Shown here one piece after another: positions 16,909-26,400 of a stretch of DNA of 64,000 nucleotides. Location of the stretch: contig NZ_JBBJCN010000003.1 of NCBI RefSeq assembly GCF_037622515.1, positions 372,001-436,000 of the forward strand, in the 5' to 3' direction. The notes under the pieces were generated by a model that saw only the letters and a program-made list of their open reading frames with translations, searched no databases and was not told the DNA's origin. Within the stretch, counting starts at the first letter, position 1. Each line of letters opens with the position of its first letter. This DNA is from Paradesertivirga superstes. GTDB lineage: Bacteria > Bacteroidota > Bacteroidia > Sphingobacteriales > Sphingobacteriaceae. The position numbers and the translations under genes are program-made.

Positions 16909-17949
16909 TTAAAGATGTGTAAGAGTTACATCAAACTTTTGGGAAAGCTCTTTCAAACCCTGAATCACCGTCGGATAAAGGGTCAGGCCATGAGTCAACT
17001 GTTGCTTCTTTAACGATAGAGCTCTTTGTCCGGGTAACCTTACTTCATCTCCCGAATCCAGACACTTTTTACTTAAGTAATCTGTTTCTGCAACAAAAGC
17101 TCCGCTGCCGCTAAAAGCCCCCGGATTAATTATTTGAATAAATACTGATGCGGTCCACCGTTCAGGTTCCTCAGCTCGTCCGTATCCTCCCAGAGCATTG
17201 GTTAAAGCTTCAACCAAAATCCCTAATGCAAAACCTTTGTGCCCTGAATCTTGTCCTCCAAGAGGAAGTATTGTTGCCGGCTCATCACCGTAAAATTTCA
17301 CGGGGTCATCCGTCACATTTCCTTCCTTATCCAGCAACCATTGATGCGGCAGTTTTTTATTTTCATCATAAGCCCTCTTAACATAGGCATTGGCGGTAGT
17401 AGACAGGCTGACGTCCATAAGTATTGGCAGAACACTGCCAGGGATTCCTGCCGCCATCGGGTTGGGACTGTAAACGCCTGTTTTTCCACCGAAAGGTGCC
17501 ACCGTTTTATTTTTAGGATCTGAACATGAAAGCAAAATTATATACCCCCGGTTAGTGACCCTTTCAAGATAAGCAGCCAGACAAGCTATGTGATGGCTCC
17601 TTTGAATTACGATAGTTACCACCGGATGTTCGGTGATTCTTTCCAGCGCTAAATCAATCGCTTTATAAACGAGCCATGGACCAGGCAGATAATTCCCGTT
17701 CCAGGTGATAGCTGCACCGGCATCCCGAATGCTTGCGGGTTCACCGGTTTTTAGCATATTGCCATCTTCAAGTTCCTTGACGTATGATGGCAATAACTGA
17801 AGTCCATGAGTAGTATGGCCCATTAAATCTGCTTCAACCAGAATTTCTCCAACAATCCTTGATTTTTCCTCATCAAGTCCGGTCTGCTCTAAGACAACCT
17901 TCGCAAACTCTATAAGATGGATGGCGCTATAACGGAAGTTTGAATCCAT
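16909..17949 (-). CDS. Ldh2-family (malate/L-lactate/diketogulonate-type) NAD(P)H dehydrogenase
   Basis: About 346 aa from the ATG at 17949; a further in-frame ATG at 18000 would add 17 residues that do not fit the family. The N-terminus (FAKVVLEQTGLDEEKSRIV, EADLMGHTTHGLQLLP) and the motif GVYSPNPMAAGIPG are characteristic of the YlbC/YiaK/Ldh2 family, which uses a fold distinct from normal lactate dehydrogenases. Members reduce 2-keto acids such as pyruvate, oxaloacetate or 2,3-diketogulonate. The substrate here is unknown; its place as first gene divergent from lacI and the glucuronate genes suggests an aldonate or uronate-derived 2-keto acid. Confidence 0.85.
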   Translation of the reverse strand: MDSNFRYSAIHLIEFAKVVLEQTGLDEEKSRIVGEILVEADLMGHTTHGLQLLPSYVKELEDGNMLKTGEPASIRDAGAAITWNGNYLPGPWLVYKAIDLALERITEHPVVTIVIQRSHHIACLAAYLERVTNRGYIILLSCSDPKNKTVAPFGGKTGVYSPNPMAAGIPGSVLPILMDVSLSTTANAYVKRAYDENKKLPHQWLLDKEGNVTDDPVKFYGDEPATILPLGGQDSGHKGFALGILVEALTNALGGYGRAEEPERWTASVFIQIINPGAFSGSGAFVAETDYLSKKCLDSGDEVRLPGQRALSLKKQQLTHGLTLYPTVIQGLKELSQKFDVTLTHL

Positions 17950-18127
17950 ATTCTTAAACTGCAATATACGTTTTGTGGTAAATATACAATTGATAGACAT
18001 CTATGATAAGTATACTTTTTAAGAAAAGAGTAATCTGTTGAATTGAAACAAAATTTCAAAAAGACCAATTTTTTGTGTTCAATTTACCAGGAGGTTTAGC
18101 ATGTGCGAGTTTAATAAAAATAAACAT

Positions 18128-18141
18128 TGCAACCGATTGCA
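18128..18141. promoter_or_regulatory. LacI-type operator in divergent promoter
   Basis: TGCAACCGATTGCA is a near-perfect 14-bp palindrome with the central CG typical of LacI/GalR-family operators. It lies 79 bases before the lacI start and about 180 bases from the divergent dehydrogenase start, so it probably serves autoregulation and control of both operons. Confidence 0.8.
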
Positions 18142-18219
18142 TAAACTCTTTACTTTTTTATATCTTAGTCCCTTTAAAAGATTTAGCAGCTGAGAAATCA
18201 TTTAAAAAAATCCTTTTTA

Positions 18220-19245
18220 ATGAGCTCTGAAAAAGAAATTACCATTTATGACATTGCCAAATCCCTGGACATTTCAGCCGCAACGGTTAGCCGCGGATTG
18301 AAAGATCACCCGGGAATCAGCAAAGTCACAAAGAAGAGAATTTTTGATGCCGCCAGAGAAATGGGATACAGAGCCAACTCTTTAGCCAGCAACTTAAGGC
18401 TTCAGAAAACAAACACAATTGGCGTAATTGTGCCCCGATTAAATAGCAGCTTTATGTCTGACGCGATTGCAGGGATGGAAAAAGCAGCTAATCAGGCTGG
18501 TTACAACCTGATTATCAGCCAATCACTCGAGACTGTAAAAAAGGAAGTTGAAAATTCTAATACAATGTTCAATAACAGGGTTGATGGATTATTGGTTTCT
18601 TTGGCGTATGACACTAAAAACATCAGCCATTTCGAGCAGTTTATTAATAAAGGTATTCCAATAATCTTTTTCGACCGTGTTTTTGAACACAAAAAATGTC
18701 CGAACGTTATTATAGATAATTTCCAGGCCGGATATGAAATAAGCAGACATCTTATTAAAACAGGGGCGAAAAGAATTATGCACATTTCAGGAAACCTTTC
18801 CAGAAACGTTTACTCTGAACGTTTTAGAGGATTTAAAGCTGCCTTAAATGAATTTAAGCTCCCATTTGCTGATGAATTGCTTATTGTAAATAATCTAAGT
18901 GCCTCAGAAGGAATTGAGGCAGCTCTGCAAATATTAAATATGGCTGAAAAACCGGATGCAGTTTTTGCATCCAACGACAGTTGCGCCGTTGCCTGCATGC
19001 AGGAATTAAAAAGCCGGGGAATCAAAATCCCGGAAGATATTTCTTTTGCAGGATTTAATAATGATCCTATTTCGAAAGTAATTGAACCTAATTTAACTAC
19101 AGTGAGCTATAAAGGTGAAGAAATGGGGGAAATATCCGCAAAAATCCTTATCGCACATTTAACCAATAACCAGGACCTCGCACTAACCTCCACACTTATA
19201 TTACCCCATGAACTCATTATCAGGCCTTCTTCTTTGAAGAATTGA
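18220..19245 (+). CDS. LacI-family transcriptional regulator of the glucuronoxylan genes
   Basis: Product of 341 aa. Residues about 5-52 are the LacI helix-turn-helix (TIYDIAKSLDISAATVSRGL) with the hinge helix SLASNLRLQ. From residue 62 follows the periplasmic-binding-protein-like sensor (TIGVIVPRLNSSFMSDAI, FASNDSCAVACMQEL, SFAGFNNDPISKVIEP). It is first gene of the operon with GH67, uxuB and uxuA (18-base gap to GH67), so its inducer is likely glucuronate, an aldobiouronic acid or a downstream aldonate; this is inference. Confidence 0.93.
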   Translation: MSSEKEITIYDIAKSLDISAATVSRGLKDHPGISKVTKKRIFDAAREMGYRANSLASNLRLQKTNTIGVIVPRLNSSFMSDAIAGMEKAANQAGYNLIISQSLETVKKEVENSNTMFNNRVDGLLVSLAYDTKNISHFEQFINKGIPIIFFDRVFEHKKCPNVIIDNFQAGYEISRHLIKTGAKRIMHISGNLSRNVYSERFRGFKAALNEFKLPFADELLIVNNLSASEGIEAALQILNMAEKPDAVFASNDSCAVACMQELKSRGIKIPEDISFAGFNNDPISKVIEPNLTTVSYKGEEMGEISAKILIAHLTNNQDLALTSTLILPHELIIRPSSLKN

Positions 19246-19263
19246 TATTAAGCTATTTTAAAG

Positions 19264-21414
19264 ATGAAACAACTATCCAGCCTACTTATTTTCGTTTTAC
19301 TTAGCCAATTCGCCAAGGCGGAAAATGGTTATGATTTATGGTTAAGGTACCATGCTTTAAATAATCTTCAGAAAGTGAAGGTCTACAAAGGCTCGGCAAG
19401 CCAATTGTTATTTCCCGCTTCTTCCGAAACGTTGTCATTAGCCAAAGAGGAATTAAAAAGAGGGCTGTCGGGTTTACTCGCAACAAAAATTCCTGAAGTA
19501 CAAACAGTTACCCAAAACGGAGCAATTCTGGCTGGCACGCCGGGCAGTCTTAAGCTTATAAGTTCCCTGATTAGTGCAGAAAAACTCAAGCAGCTCGGAA
19601 ACGAAGGCTTTCTAATACGAACGCTAAACAGCAATCAGAAAAAAGTTACAATAATCGCTGCAAACACAGATATCGGTGTACTATACGGGATTTTCTCTTT
19701 TTTAAAGCTTATCCAAACTGAGCAGGATATTACTGATTTATCAATTACTGATGCCCCTTCTGTAAAGCTCCGATTATTGAATCATTGGGATAACCTGGAC
19801 CGTACTGTAGAACGGGGCTATGCCGGTTTTTCACTTTGGGACTGGCATCGCCTGCCTGATTATATTGACCCACGGTACAAAGATTATGCACGCGCCAACG
19901 CCTCTATCGGAATTAACGGCACGGTTTTAACCAACGTAAACGCAAACGCGCTGATTCTTACCAAAGAATACCTGGCTAAGGTTGCAGCTTTGGCAAATGC
20001 GTTCAGACCATATGGCATCAAAGTCTATTTGACAGCCCGTTTTAGTGCTCCTATAGAAATAGGGGGGCTAAAAACTGCTGATCCCTTAAATCCAGAAGTA
20101 AAAGCATGGTGGAAGGCCAAGTCAGATGAAATCTATTCTTTCATTCCTGATTTTGGAGGCTTTTTGGTAAAAGCAAATTCCGAAGGTCAGCCGGGGCCGC
20201 AAAATTATGGCCGCAATCATGCCGATGGAGCGAACATGCTTGCAGATGCAGTACAAGCTCATGGCGGAATCGTAATGTGGCGAGCTTTTGTATATGATAA
20301 TGACGTTCCGGACGACAGGGCAAAACAAGCTGTAAATGAGTTCAAGCCGCTTGATGGTCAGTTTAGAAAAAATGTAATGGTGCAGGTTAAAAACGGGGCC
20401 ATTGATTTCCAGCCGAGAGAACCATTTCATCCCTTATTTGGGTCTATGCCCAAAACTCCTGTTACAATGGAATTTCAAATTACACAAGAATATCTTGGTT
20501 TTTCCACCCACCTCGCCTATTTAGCACCTTTATTTGAAGAAACACTACAATCCGACACTTATGCCAGGGGTCAGGGATCTTCAGTTGCAAAAGTAATAGA
20601 CGGAAGTTTGGACAATCATTTCCTCACGGGGATGGCTGGCGTAGCGAATATTGGTAATGATATCAACTGGACGGGGCATCCTTTTGGTCAGGCCAATTGG
20701 TATTCGTTTGGCCGATTAGCATGGAACCCGCAAATTTCATCCGGAAAAATAGCAGATGAATGGCTTAAAATGACTTTTAATACGTCAAGCTCTTTCGTTG
20801 AACCAGTGAGAAAGATGATGCTGTCATCACGGGAGGCATTGGTAAATTATATGACTCCACTGGGTTTACATCATTTAATGGGATGGAGCCACCATTATGG
20901 TCCCGGACCATGGATCAAAGATAAACCACGTGCAGACTGGACGTCAGTATATTTTCACAAAGCCGATGCTTTTGGCATTGGTTTTAACCGGACGTCTACA
21001 GGCAGCAAGGCGCTTAGCCAGTATTCTCCGGAAGTTAGGGCCAAATTTGAAAACATCGATACTTGTCCGGAAGAACTGTTATTATGGTTCCATCATGTTT
21101 CATGGGATCATAAAATGAAATCGGGCCGAACACTTTGGGATGAGCTATGTTTCAGGTATAATAAAGGTGCTGAAGATGTTAAGGCCATGCAAACAACCTG
21201 GGAGCAGCAAAAAGGAAAAATAGATTCCGAACGATTTGAACAGGTAAGCTCATTGCTGGCGATGCAATATAAAGAAGCACAATGGTGGCGCGATGCCTGC
21301 CTCCTTTATTTTCAGCAGTTTTCAAAAAAGCAAATTCCGGCAAATTATCCAAAACCGGCATATTCACTCGATTACTATCAAAAACAGGAATTTAAATTCG
21401 TTCCGGGTATATAA
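19264..21414 (+). CDS. aguA: GH67 alpha-glucuronidase
   Basis: Product of 716 aa with a signal peptide (SSLLIFVLLSQFAKA) and mature start at ENGYDLWLRY, the classic GH67 N-terminus. The catalytic region is recognisable from FLVKANSEGQPGPQNYGRNH and the following WRAFVYD, with the expected carboxylates. The C-terminal helical domain is complete; length matches family members (about 680-730). GH67 enzymes remove 4-O-methyl-glucuronic acid from the non-reducing end of xylo-oligosaccharides. The signal peptide predicts a periplasmic location. The product glucuronate would be processed by UxaC (39347-40747), UxuB and UxuA. Confidence 0.95.
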   Translation: MKQLSSLLIFVLLSQFAKAENGYDLWLRYHALNNLQKVKVYKGSASQLLFPASSETLSLAKEELKRGLSGLLATKIPEVQTVTQNGAILAGTPGSLKLISSLISAEKLKQLGNEGFLIRTLNSNQKKVTIIAANTDIGVLYGIFSFLKLIQTEQDITDLSITDAPSVKLRLLNHWDNLDRTVERGYAGFSLWDWHRLPDYIDPRYKDYARANASIGINGTVLTNVNANALILTKEYLAKVAALANAFRPYGIKVYLTARFSAPIEIGGLKTADPLNPEVKAWWKAKSDEIYSFIPDFGGFLVKANSEGQPGPQNYGRNHADGANMLADAVQAHGGIVMWRAFVYDNDVPDDRAKQAVNEFKPLDGQFRKNVMVQVKNGAIDFQPREPFHPLFGSMPKTPVTMEFQITQEYLGFSTHLAYLAPLFEETLQSDTYARGQGSSVAKVIDGSLDNHFLTGMAGVANIGNDINWTGHPFGQANWYSFGRLAWNPQISSGKIADEWLKMTFNTSSSFVEPVRKMMLSSREALVNYMTPLGLHHLMGWSHHYGPGPWIKDKPRADWTSVYFHKADAFGIGFNRTSTGSKALSQYSPEVRAKFENIDTCPEELLLWFHHVSWDHKMKSGRTLWDELCFRYNKGAEDVKAMQTTWEQQKGKIDSERFEQVSSLLAMQYKEAQWWRDACLLYFQQFSKKQIPANYPKPAYSLDYYQKQEFKFVPGI

Positions 21415-21434
21415 AATAATTATCAAATACTTTC

Positions 21435-22190
21435 ATGAAAGAACCTAGTAAAGAAAGAGAAATAGCTATAGTAACCGGAGGTGCCTCCGGCATAGGATTT
21501 GCCATCGCGCAGGAGTTTGTTAAAAATAATATCTACACTGTTATTATCGGTCGCGATAAGGAAAAACTTCAACGGGCAAAGAATGAACTTGGAGATTTGT
21601 GTGAAACCATTTCACTTGATCTGGGTGAACTATCCAAAATTCCGGAAGCAATGCAGGATATAATAAACCGGCTGGGAAAAATTGATATTCTGGTAAACAA
21701 TGCTGGAATTAACATGAAAAAAGAATTCTGCGATGTTACTGATGAAGATTTTATGAGTATTATCCATACGAATCTTATATCCGTTTTTGCTATTTCCCGC
21801 GAGGTTGTGAAATTTATGATCCCTAAAGGCAAAGGTTCTATAATTAATATAAGTTCTATGGCATCTCAGTATGGCATTCCAAAAGTAATAGCCTATACCG
21901 CTTCAAAAACTGCATTAGATGGAATGACCAGAGCCATGGCAGTAGAACTATCGCCAAAAGGGATCAGGGTAAATTCTATAGCCCCCGGATTTATTGCAAC
22001 AGACATGTCTGCAAAGGCATTAAATAATGATCCTGAGAGGAAACAAAAAGTTATGTCGCGTACCCCTATGGGTTATTTAGGTGAACCCTCAGATATCGGA
22101 ACAACAGCATTCTTCCTCGCCTCTGACAGCGCGAAATATATTACAGGAGTAATCTTGCCGGTAGATGGAGGGAACTCGGTTGGATTTTAA
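21435..22190 (+). CDS. uxuB: SDR-family D-fructuronate reductase (mannonate oxidoreductase)
   Basis: Product of 251 aa, a classical short-chain dehydrogenase: cofactor loop TGGASGIGFAIA, NNAG, catalytic Ser and YTASK, and the C-terminal GVILPVDGG. SDR genes placed directly before uxuA, as in the Bacillus uxuB type, reduce fructuronate to mannonate; the sequence alone does not fix the substrate, the context does. It lies 20 bases after GH67 and 60 bases before uxuA. Alternative: a generic gluconate or KDG-related dehydrogenase. Confidence 0.8.
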   Translation: MKEPSKEREIAIVTGGASGIGFAIAQEFVKNNIYTVIIGRDKEKLQRAKNELGDLCETISLDLGELSKIPEAMQDIINRLGKIDILVNNAGINMKKEFCDVTDEDFMSIIHTNLISVFAISREVVKFMIPKGKGSIINISSMASQYGIPKVIAYTASKTALDGMTRAMAVELSPKGIRVNSIAPGFIATDMSAKALNNDPERKQKVMSRTPMGYLGEPSDIGTTAFFLASDSAKYITGVILPVDGGNSVGF

Positions 22191-22250
22191 AAACAATCCG
22201 CTATTGTTTTAACCTGGTCATCATATATTTCAATAAAAGCTATTAATAAA

Positions 22251-23414
22251 ATGCAATTAGAACATACAATGCGATGGTACGGGCCCAACGATCCCGTTAG
22301 TCTATCAGATATTAAACAGGCAGGTTGTACCGGAGTTGTAACAGCCCTGCATCATATACCTGTTGGTGATATATGGACAGTGGAGGAAATAAATAAGCGT
22401 GTTGCCGAAGTAGAAACTGCCGGATTAACATGGACTGTTATTGAAAGTTTACCCGTACATGAAGACATTAAAAAACAATCTGGCGATTATCAAAACTATA
22501 TAGAAAAATATAAAGCCAGTATTAAAAACATAGCGGCCTGCGGCTTAAAAGTTATTACTTACAATTTCATGCCTATTCTGGACTGGATGCGTACAGATTT
22601 AGAATACCTTATGCCTGACGGCAGCAAAGCCCTTCGTTTCGAAAAAGCGGCATTCATGACATTCGATCTTTTTATTTTAAAAAGACCCGGGGCCGAAAAT
22701 GATTATTCTCCTGAAGAATTACAAAAGGCCAGGAAGCGTTTTGATGAAATGTCGGAAACAGAAAAAGCGGCATTATTTAATACTGCTTTACAAGGATTAC
22801 CAGGAAGCGAAGAACGGTTTACGGTTGAGCAAATACTTACAGCACTAGATACTTATAAGGCCATCGATGTTAAAAAGCTTAAAGAACACCTCTTCCATTT
22901 TTTAAGAGAAATTGTTCCGGTGACTGAAGCCGAAGGAGTAAAACTGGCTATTCATCCTGATGATCCTCCCTATCCTATTTTAGGTTTACCAAGAATTGTC
23001 AGCACCGAAAACGATGCTAAAGAATTACTAGACGCAGCACCTTCAGCAGCAAATGGTTTGTGTTTTTGTACAGGATCATATGGCGCACGCCCTGATAATG
23101 ACTTGCCCGGAATGGTTAAACGCCTGGGCGATAATATTCACTTTTTTCATCTTCGCAGCACACAAAGGGATGATGAAGGAAACTTCTATGAAGCAAATCA
23201 CCTTGAAGGCGATGCTAACATGTATGAAGTAATGAAGGAGGCTGTGCTGTTAATGCGAAGAAGACATGTGTCTATACCAATGCGGCCTGATCATGGCCAT
23301 CAGATGCTTGATGATTTAAAAAAGACTACCTACCCGGGATATTCTGCTATTGGCCGCTTACGCGGATTAGCCGAATTAAGGGGCCTGGAAATGGGAATCG
23401 ATAAATCTCTTTGA
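22251..23414 (+). CDS. uxuA: Mannonate dehydratase
   Basis: Product of 387 aa, the normal length of UxuA, a TIM-barrel metal enzyme of the xylose-isomerase-like group. Recognisable segments are MRWYGPNDPVSLSDIKQAGC, TGVVTALHHIPVG, LAIHPDDPPYPILGLPRIVS and MRPDHGHQM with metal-binding His/Asp/Cys residues. It converts D-mannonate to 2-keto-3-deoxygluconate, the last step specific to glucuronate. Last gene of the lacI operon; a strong terminator follows 13 bases after the stop. Confidence 0.96.
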   Translation: MQLEHTMRWYGPNDPVSLSDIKQAGCTGVVTALHHIPVGDIWTVEEINKRVAEVETAGLTWTVIESLPVHEDIKKQSGDYQNYIEKYKASIKNIAACGLKVITYNFMPILDWMRTDLEYLMPDGSKALRFEKAAFMTFDLFILKRPGAENDYSPEELQKARKRFDEMSETEKAALFNTALQGLPGSEERFTVEQILTALDTYKAIDVKKLKEHLFHFLREIVPVTEAEGVKLAIHPDDPPYPILGLPRIVSTENDAKELLDAAPSAANGLCFCTGSYGARPDNDLPGMVKRLGDNIHFFHLRSTQRDDEGNFYEANHLEGDANMYEVMKEAVLLMRRRHVSIPMRPDHGHQMLDDLKKTTYPGYSAIGRLRGLAELRGLEMGIDKSL

Positions 23415-23427
23415 GAGAAATATATAT

Positions 23428-23467
23428 AACAAAGAAGGGCAGCTGAAATTAGCTGCCCTTCTTTGTT
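23428..23467. terminator. Bidirectional terminator after uxuA
   Basis: Perfect 17-bp stem (AACAAAGAAGGGCAGCT at 23428-23444, complement at 23451-23467) with a 6-nt loop and terminal T/A runs. It serves uxuA (+) and the giant pectate lyase gene (-), which converge here. Confidence 0.93.
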
Positions 23468-23481
23468 TAAACTCCTTAAGT

Positions 23482-26400
23482 TTAATTAATTATGATGGAT
23501 TTTGATTGAACAAAACCATTCAGACTCATCCGAAGAATATAAGTTCCGGCGGATAAACCTGAAAGCTTTACTTCCTTCGAATAGTCACCATCTTTTAAAT
23601 CGCTAAAAGATTTAACAATTACACCGGCTGTGTTATAAACTGCAATCGCAATTTTTCCATTCTGATTGCTATTGACATTTATCTTAAATTCTCCGTTGGA
23701 CGGATTTGGGTAAATGCTAAGCGATTCAGTTGACTGACTTAAGTCAATCCCTGTAAAAGAAGCGGCGATTACGGCCTGTGCCTTATCTCCGGCCTGTCCG
23801 TTCTGAATTCGTTCGGTATTACTTACGGGTGAAAGATTTCCGGCAACATCCACGGCTTTAACAGTAAACTCATAAACGTTATAGCCAATCGGTCGTTCTG
23901 CTAAATAGTTTGTCGTTGCTAATAGCGTATTATTTAGTTTTACCCCATTTCTATAAACATTATAACCAATTACTGCTACGTTATCTGTCGATGCTGCCCA
24001 GCTTAAAGCAACTGTATGCTTATTTGTTTTATCTGCTAAAAGAGTAACAGCACCTGGCGCTTGTGTATCCGGAGTAGTTACAGAAATACCTGTGCGTTCT
24101 GATTCATTTCCAGCATTATCGTTCGCAGCAACAGCAAAAGAGTAGGTTAAAGAGGAACTTAAGCCTTCCACCCGAAAAGTGGTTCCAGAGCTCGTACCCA
24201 CTGCCTGTCCGTTTTTATAAATAGTGTAGCCCGTTACACCTATAAAATCTGAAGATGCTGTCCAGCTCAAAGTAACAGTTGAATCTGTTGTTATAGCTGA
24301 TAAATCAGCCGGCATTGTTGGAGCAATAGTATCTGGTAGTACCACAAATACTTGTTCAACGTTAGTTGCTGAACTATAAATAGCATTTCCCTCCTGCGTT
24401 GCAGTAATAACAGAACTGCCAACGCCGGTAATATGAACGGTACCATTTATCACAGTCGCTACACTGGCATTTGAACTGCTGAAAGACACAGGTAAACCTG
24501 AGCTTGCGCTTGCAGATATCGAAAAATCAGGTTCGCCAAGTATCTTTTGAGGGAGGCTGTTGAAACTTATAATTTGAGAACCCTTAACTACAGTTAAAAC
24601 CTGACTTACAGGCACAGCAGCTATGTAAGATGCGTTACCTCCCTGAGTAGCTGTTATTGTAGCTGAACCAGTACCAACAAGATGTATTTTCCCGTCTGCA
24701 ATTGTTGCAACGCCATTATCTGAACTACTATAAGTTATTGCTAAGCCCGAGGTTGTTGTAGCACCTGCATCAAAATCGGCATCAGTAAGCTGTTTGTCTG
24801 GCAAGCCTGAAAATGTAATTGTCTGAGCATCTTTAGCTGCGGCGAGGCCTGATATCTCGGAAGCAGACAAAGTATAATTGAACATTTTTATTTCATCCAG
24901 CATTCCCTTAAAAGGCGAGTTAAGGTCGTTACTGTTCGCGATGGTTAATGGTTCAATACCACCTATTCCATTCGTAAGAGTAGTATTGTCAGTCGCTTCA
25001 ATAGCGAGCGTTCCATTTCTGTAAATCCTTAGCTTCTTCGCAACTACATCTCTTACAAAAACAATGTTAACCCATGTATTATTTAAAAAAGTACTGCTGC
25101 TCATCGTTACAGAACTTTTCACTACATCATCATCTACATTCCAGCTGATATTTCCGCTTTTTAATTCAACACCAAACCATCTGCCTGTTGCACCGGTAGC
25201 TGTATTCTTAGTGAAAGTGCCCTTATGCAACATATAAGAAGAAGTAGAAGCACTCGCCGGCTGACCTGCTTTAACCCATAATGAAATACTGAACGAAGTT
25301 TTATCAAAATGAATATTGTCTTTATGAGGAACCCTGATTGCTGATGCAGCTGTTACAGTTTTGAGGTTCAAACCGTTATTTATCCGGCCAGCTTCCCATG
25401 CATAATCTGTAATATTTTGCAAAGTTCCATGAGTTTGGTATGGGGTATTATCAGTTATAGCTGTTCCGGATGTTGCATCAAGTTTCCAATCGGCAACAAT
25501 TCCTTGCTGAAACGGTGTTTTAAACGACCAAACTGCTCCCTCTGTGGTACCCGCAGAACCTACTGCATCAACCCTCCAGAAATAGACAGTATTAGGATTC
25601 AAACCATTAAACTGATATACCGGAGCTTCCACCGACACGTCACCCTTGTAAGATAAGTTGTTACTGGCTGTGCCGAAAAACACTTTATAGATTGACGTAT
25701 TTATACCGCCTTTCCAGCTGGCATTAATTGGGGAGATTGTAGCTGTCACCGCATTATTCACCGGATTTGGAGAAAATGCCTGCAAGGGAAGCGGACTTGT
25801 ATGGTATAATCTCAATATATCATTTTCTGACAACACATAGTTAAATGCCTTCATTTCATCCATCATCCCTGCAAAAGGAGCGTTAAAAGAGTTGGTATTC
25901 GCGATTACAAGCGGTTCATCCCCTCCGATACCTCCAAGAGTATTATCGGTTGTTTCAACCATTAATGCTCCATTTTTGTAAACACGAAGTTTTTTAGCCG
26001 CAACATCTCTTACCACAACAATATGGTTCCATACATTATTGAAAAAGGTTGACGAACTTGTGGTAGCTGAACTTTTTGTGACATCATCATCTACAGAAAA
26101 AATCAGGTTTCCGTCTTTAAGTTCAATCCCAAACCATTTGCCGGTGGCTCCATTATTAAGGTCCTTTATAAAGGTACCCTTATGAAACAGGTATTTGGAA
26201 ACATTAGATTGAGCCGCCCCCTTTACCCATAAAGAAAAACTGAATGAATTCTTATCAAGTAATAAATGCTCCTGATGAGGGACAAGCACACCCGACGCAG
26301 AAGTCATCGTTTCAAGGTTTATTCCATTATTTATTTTTCCGGCTATCCATTCATAATCCGGGACATCATTTATTTCTGCGTCATTTCTGTAAATGCTGCT

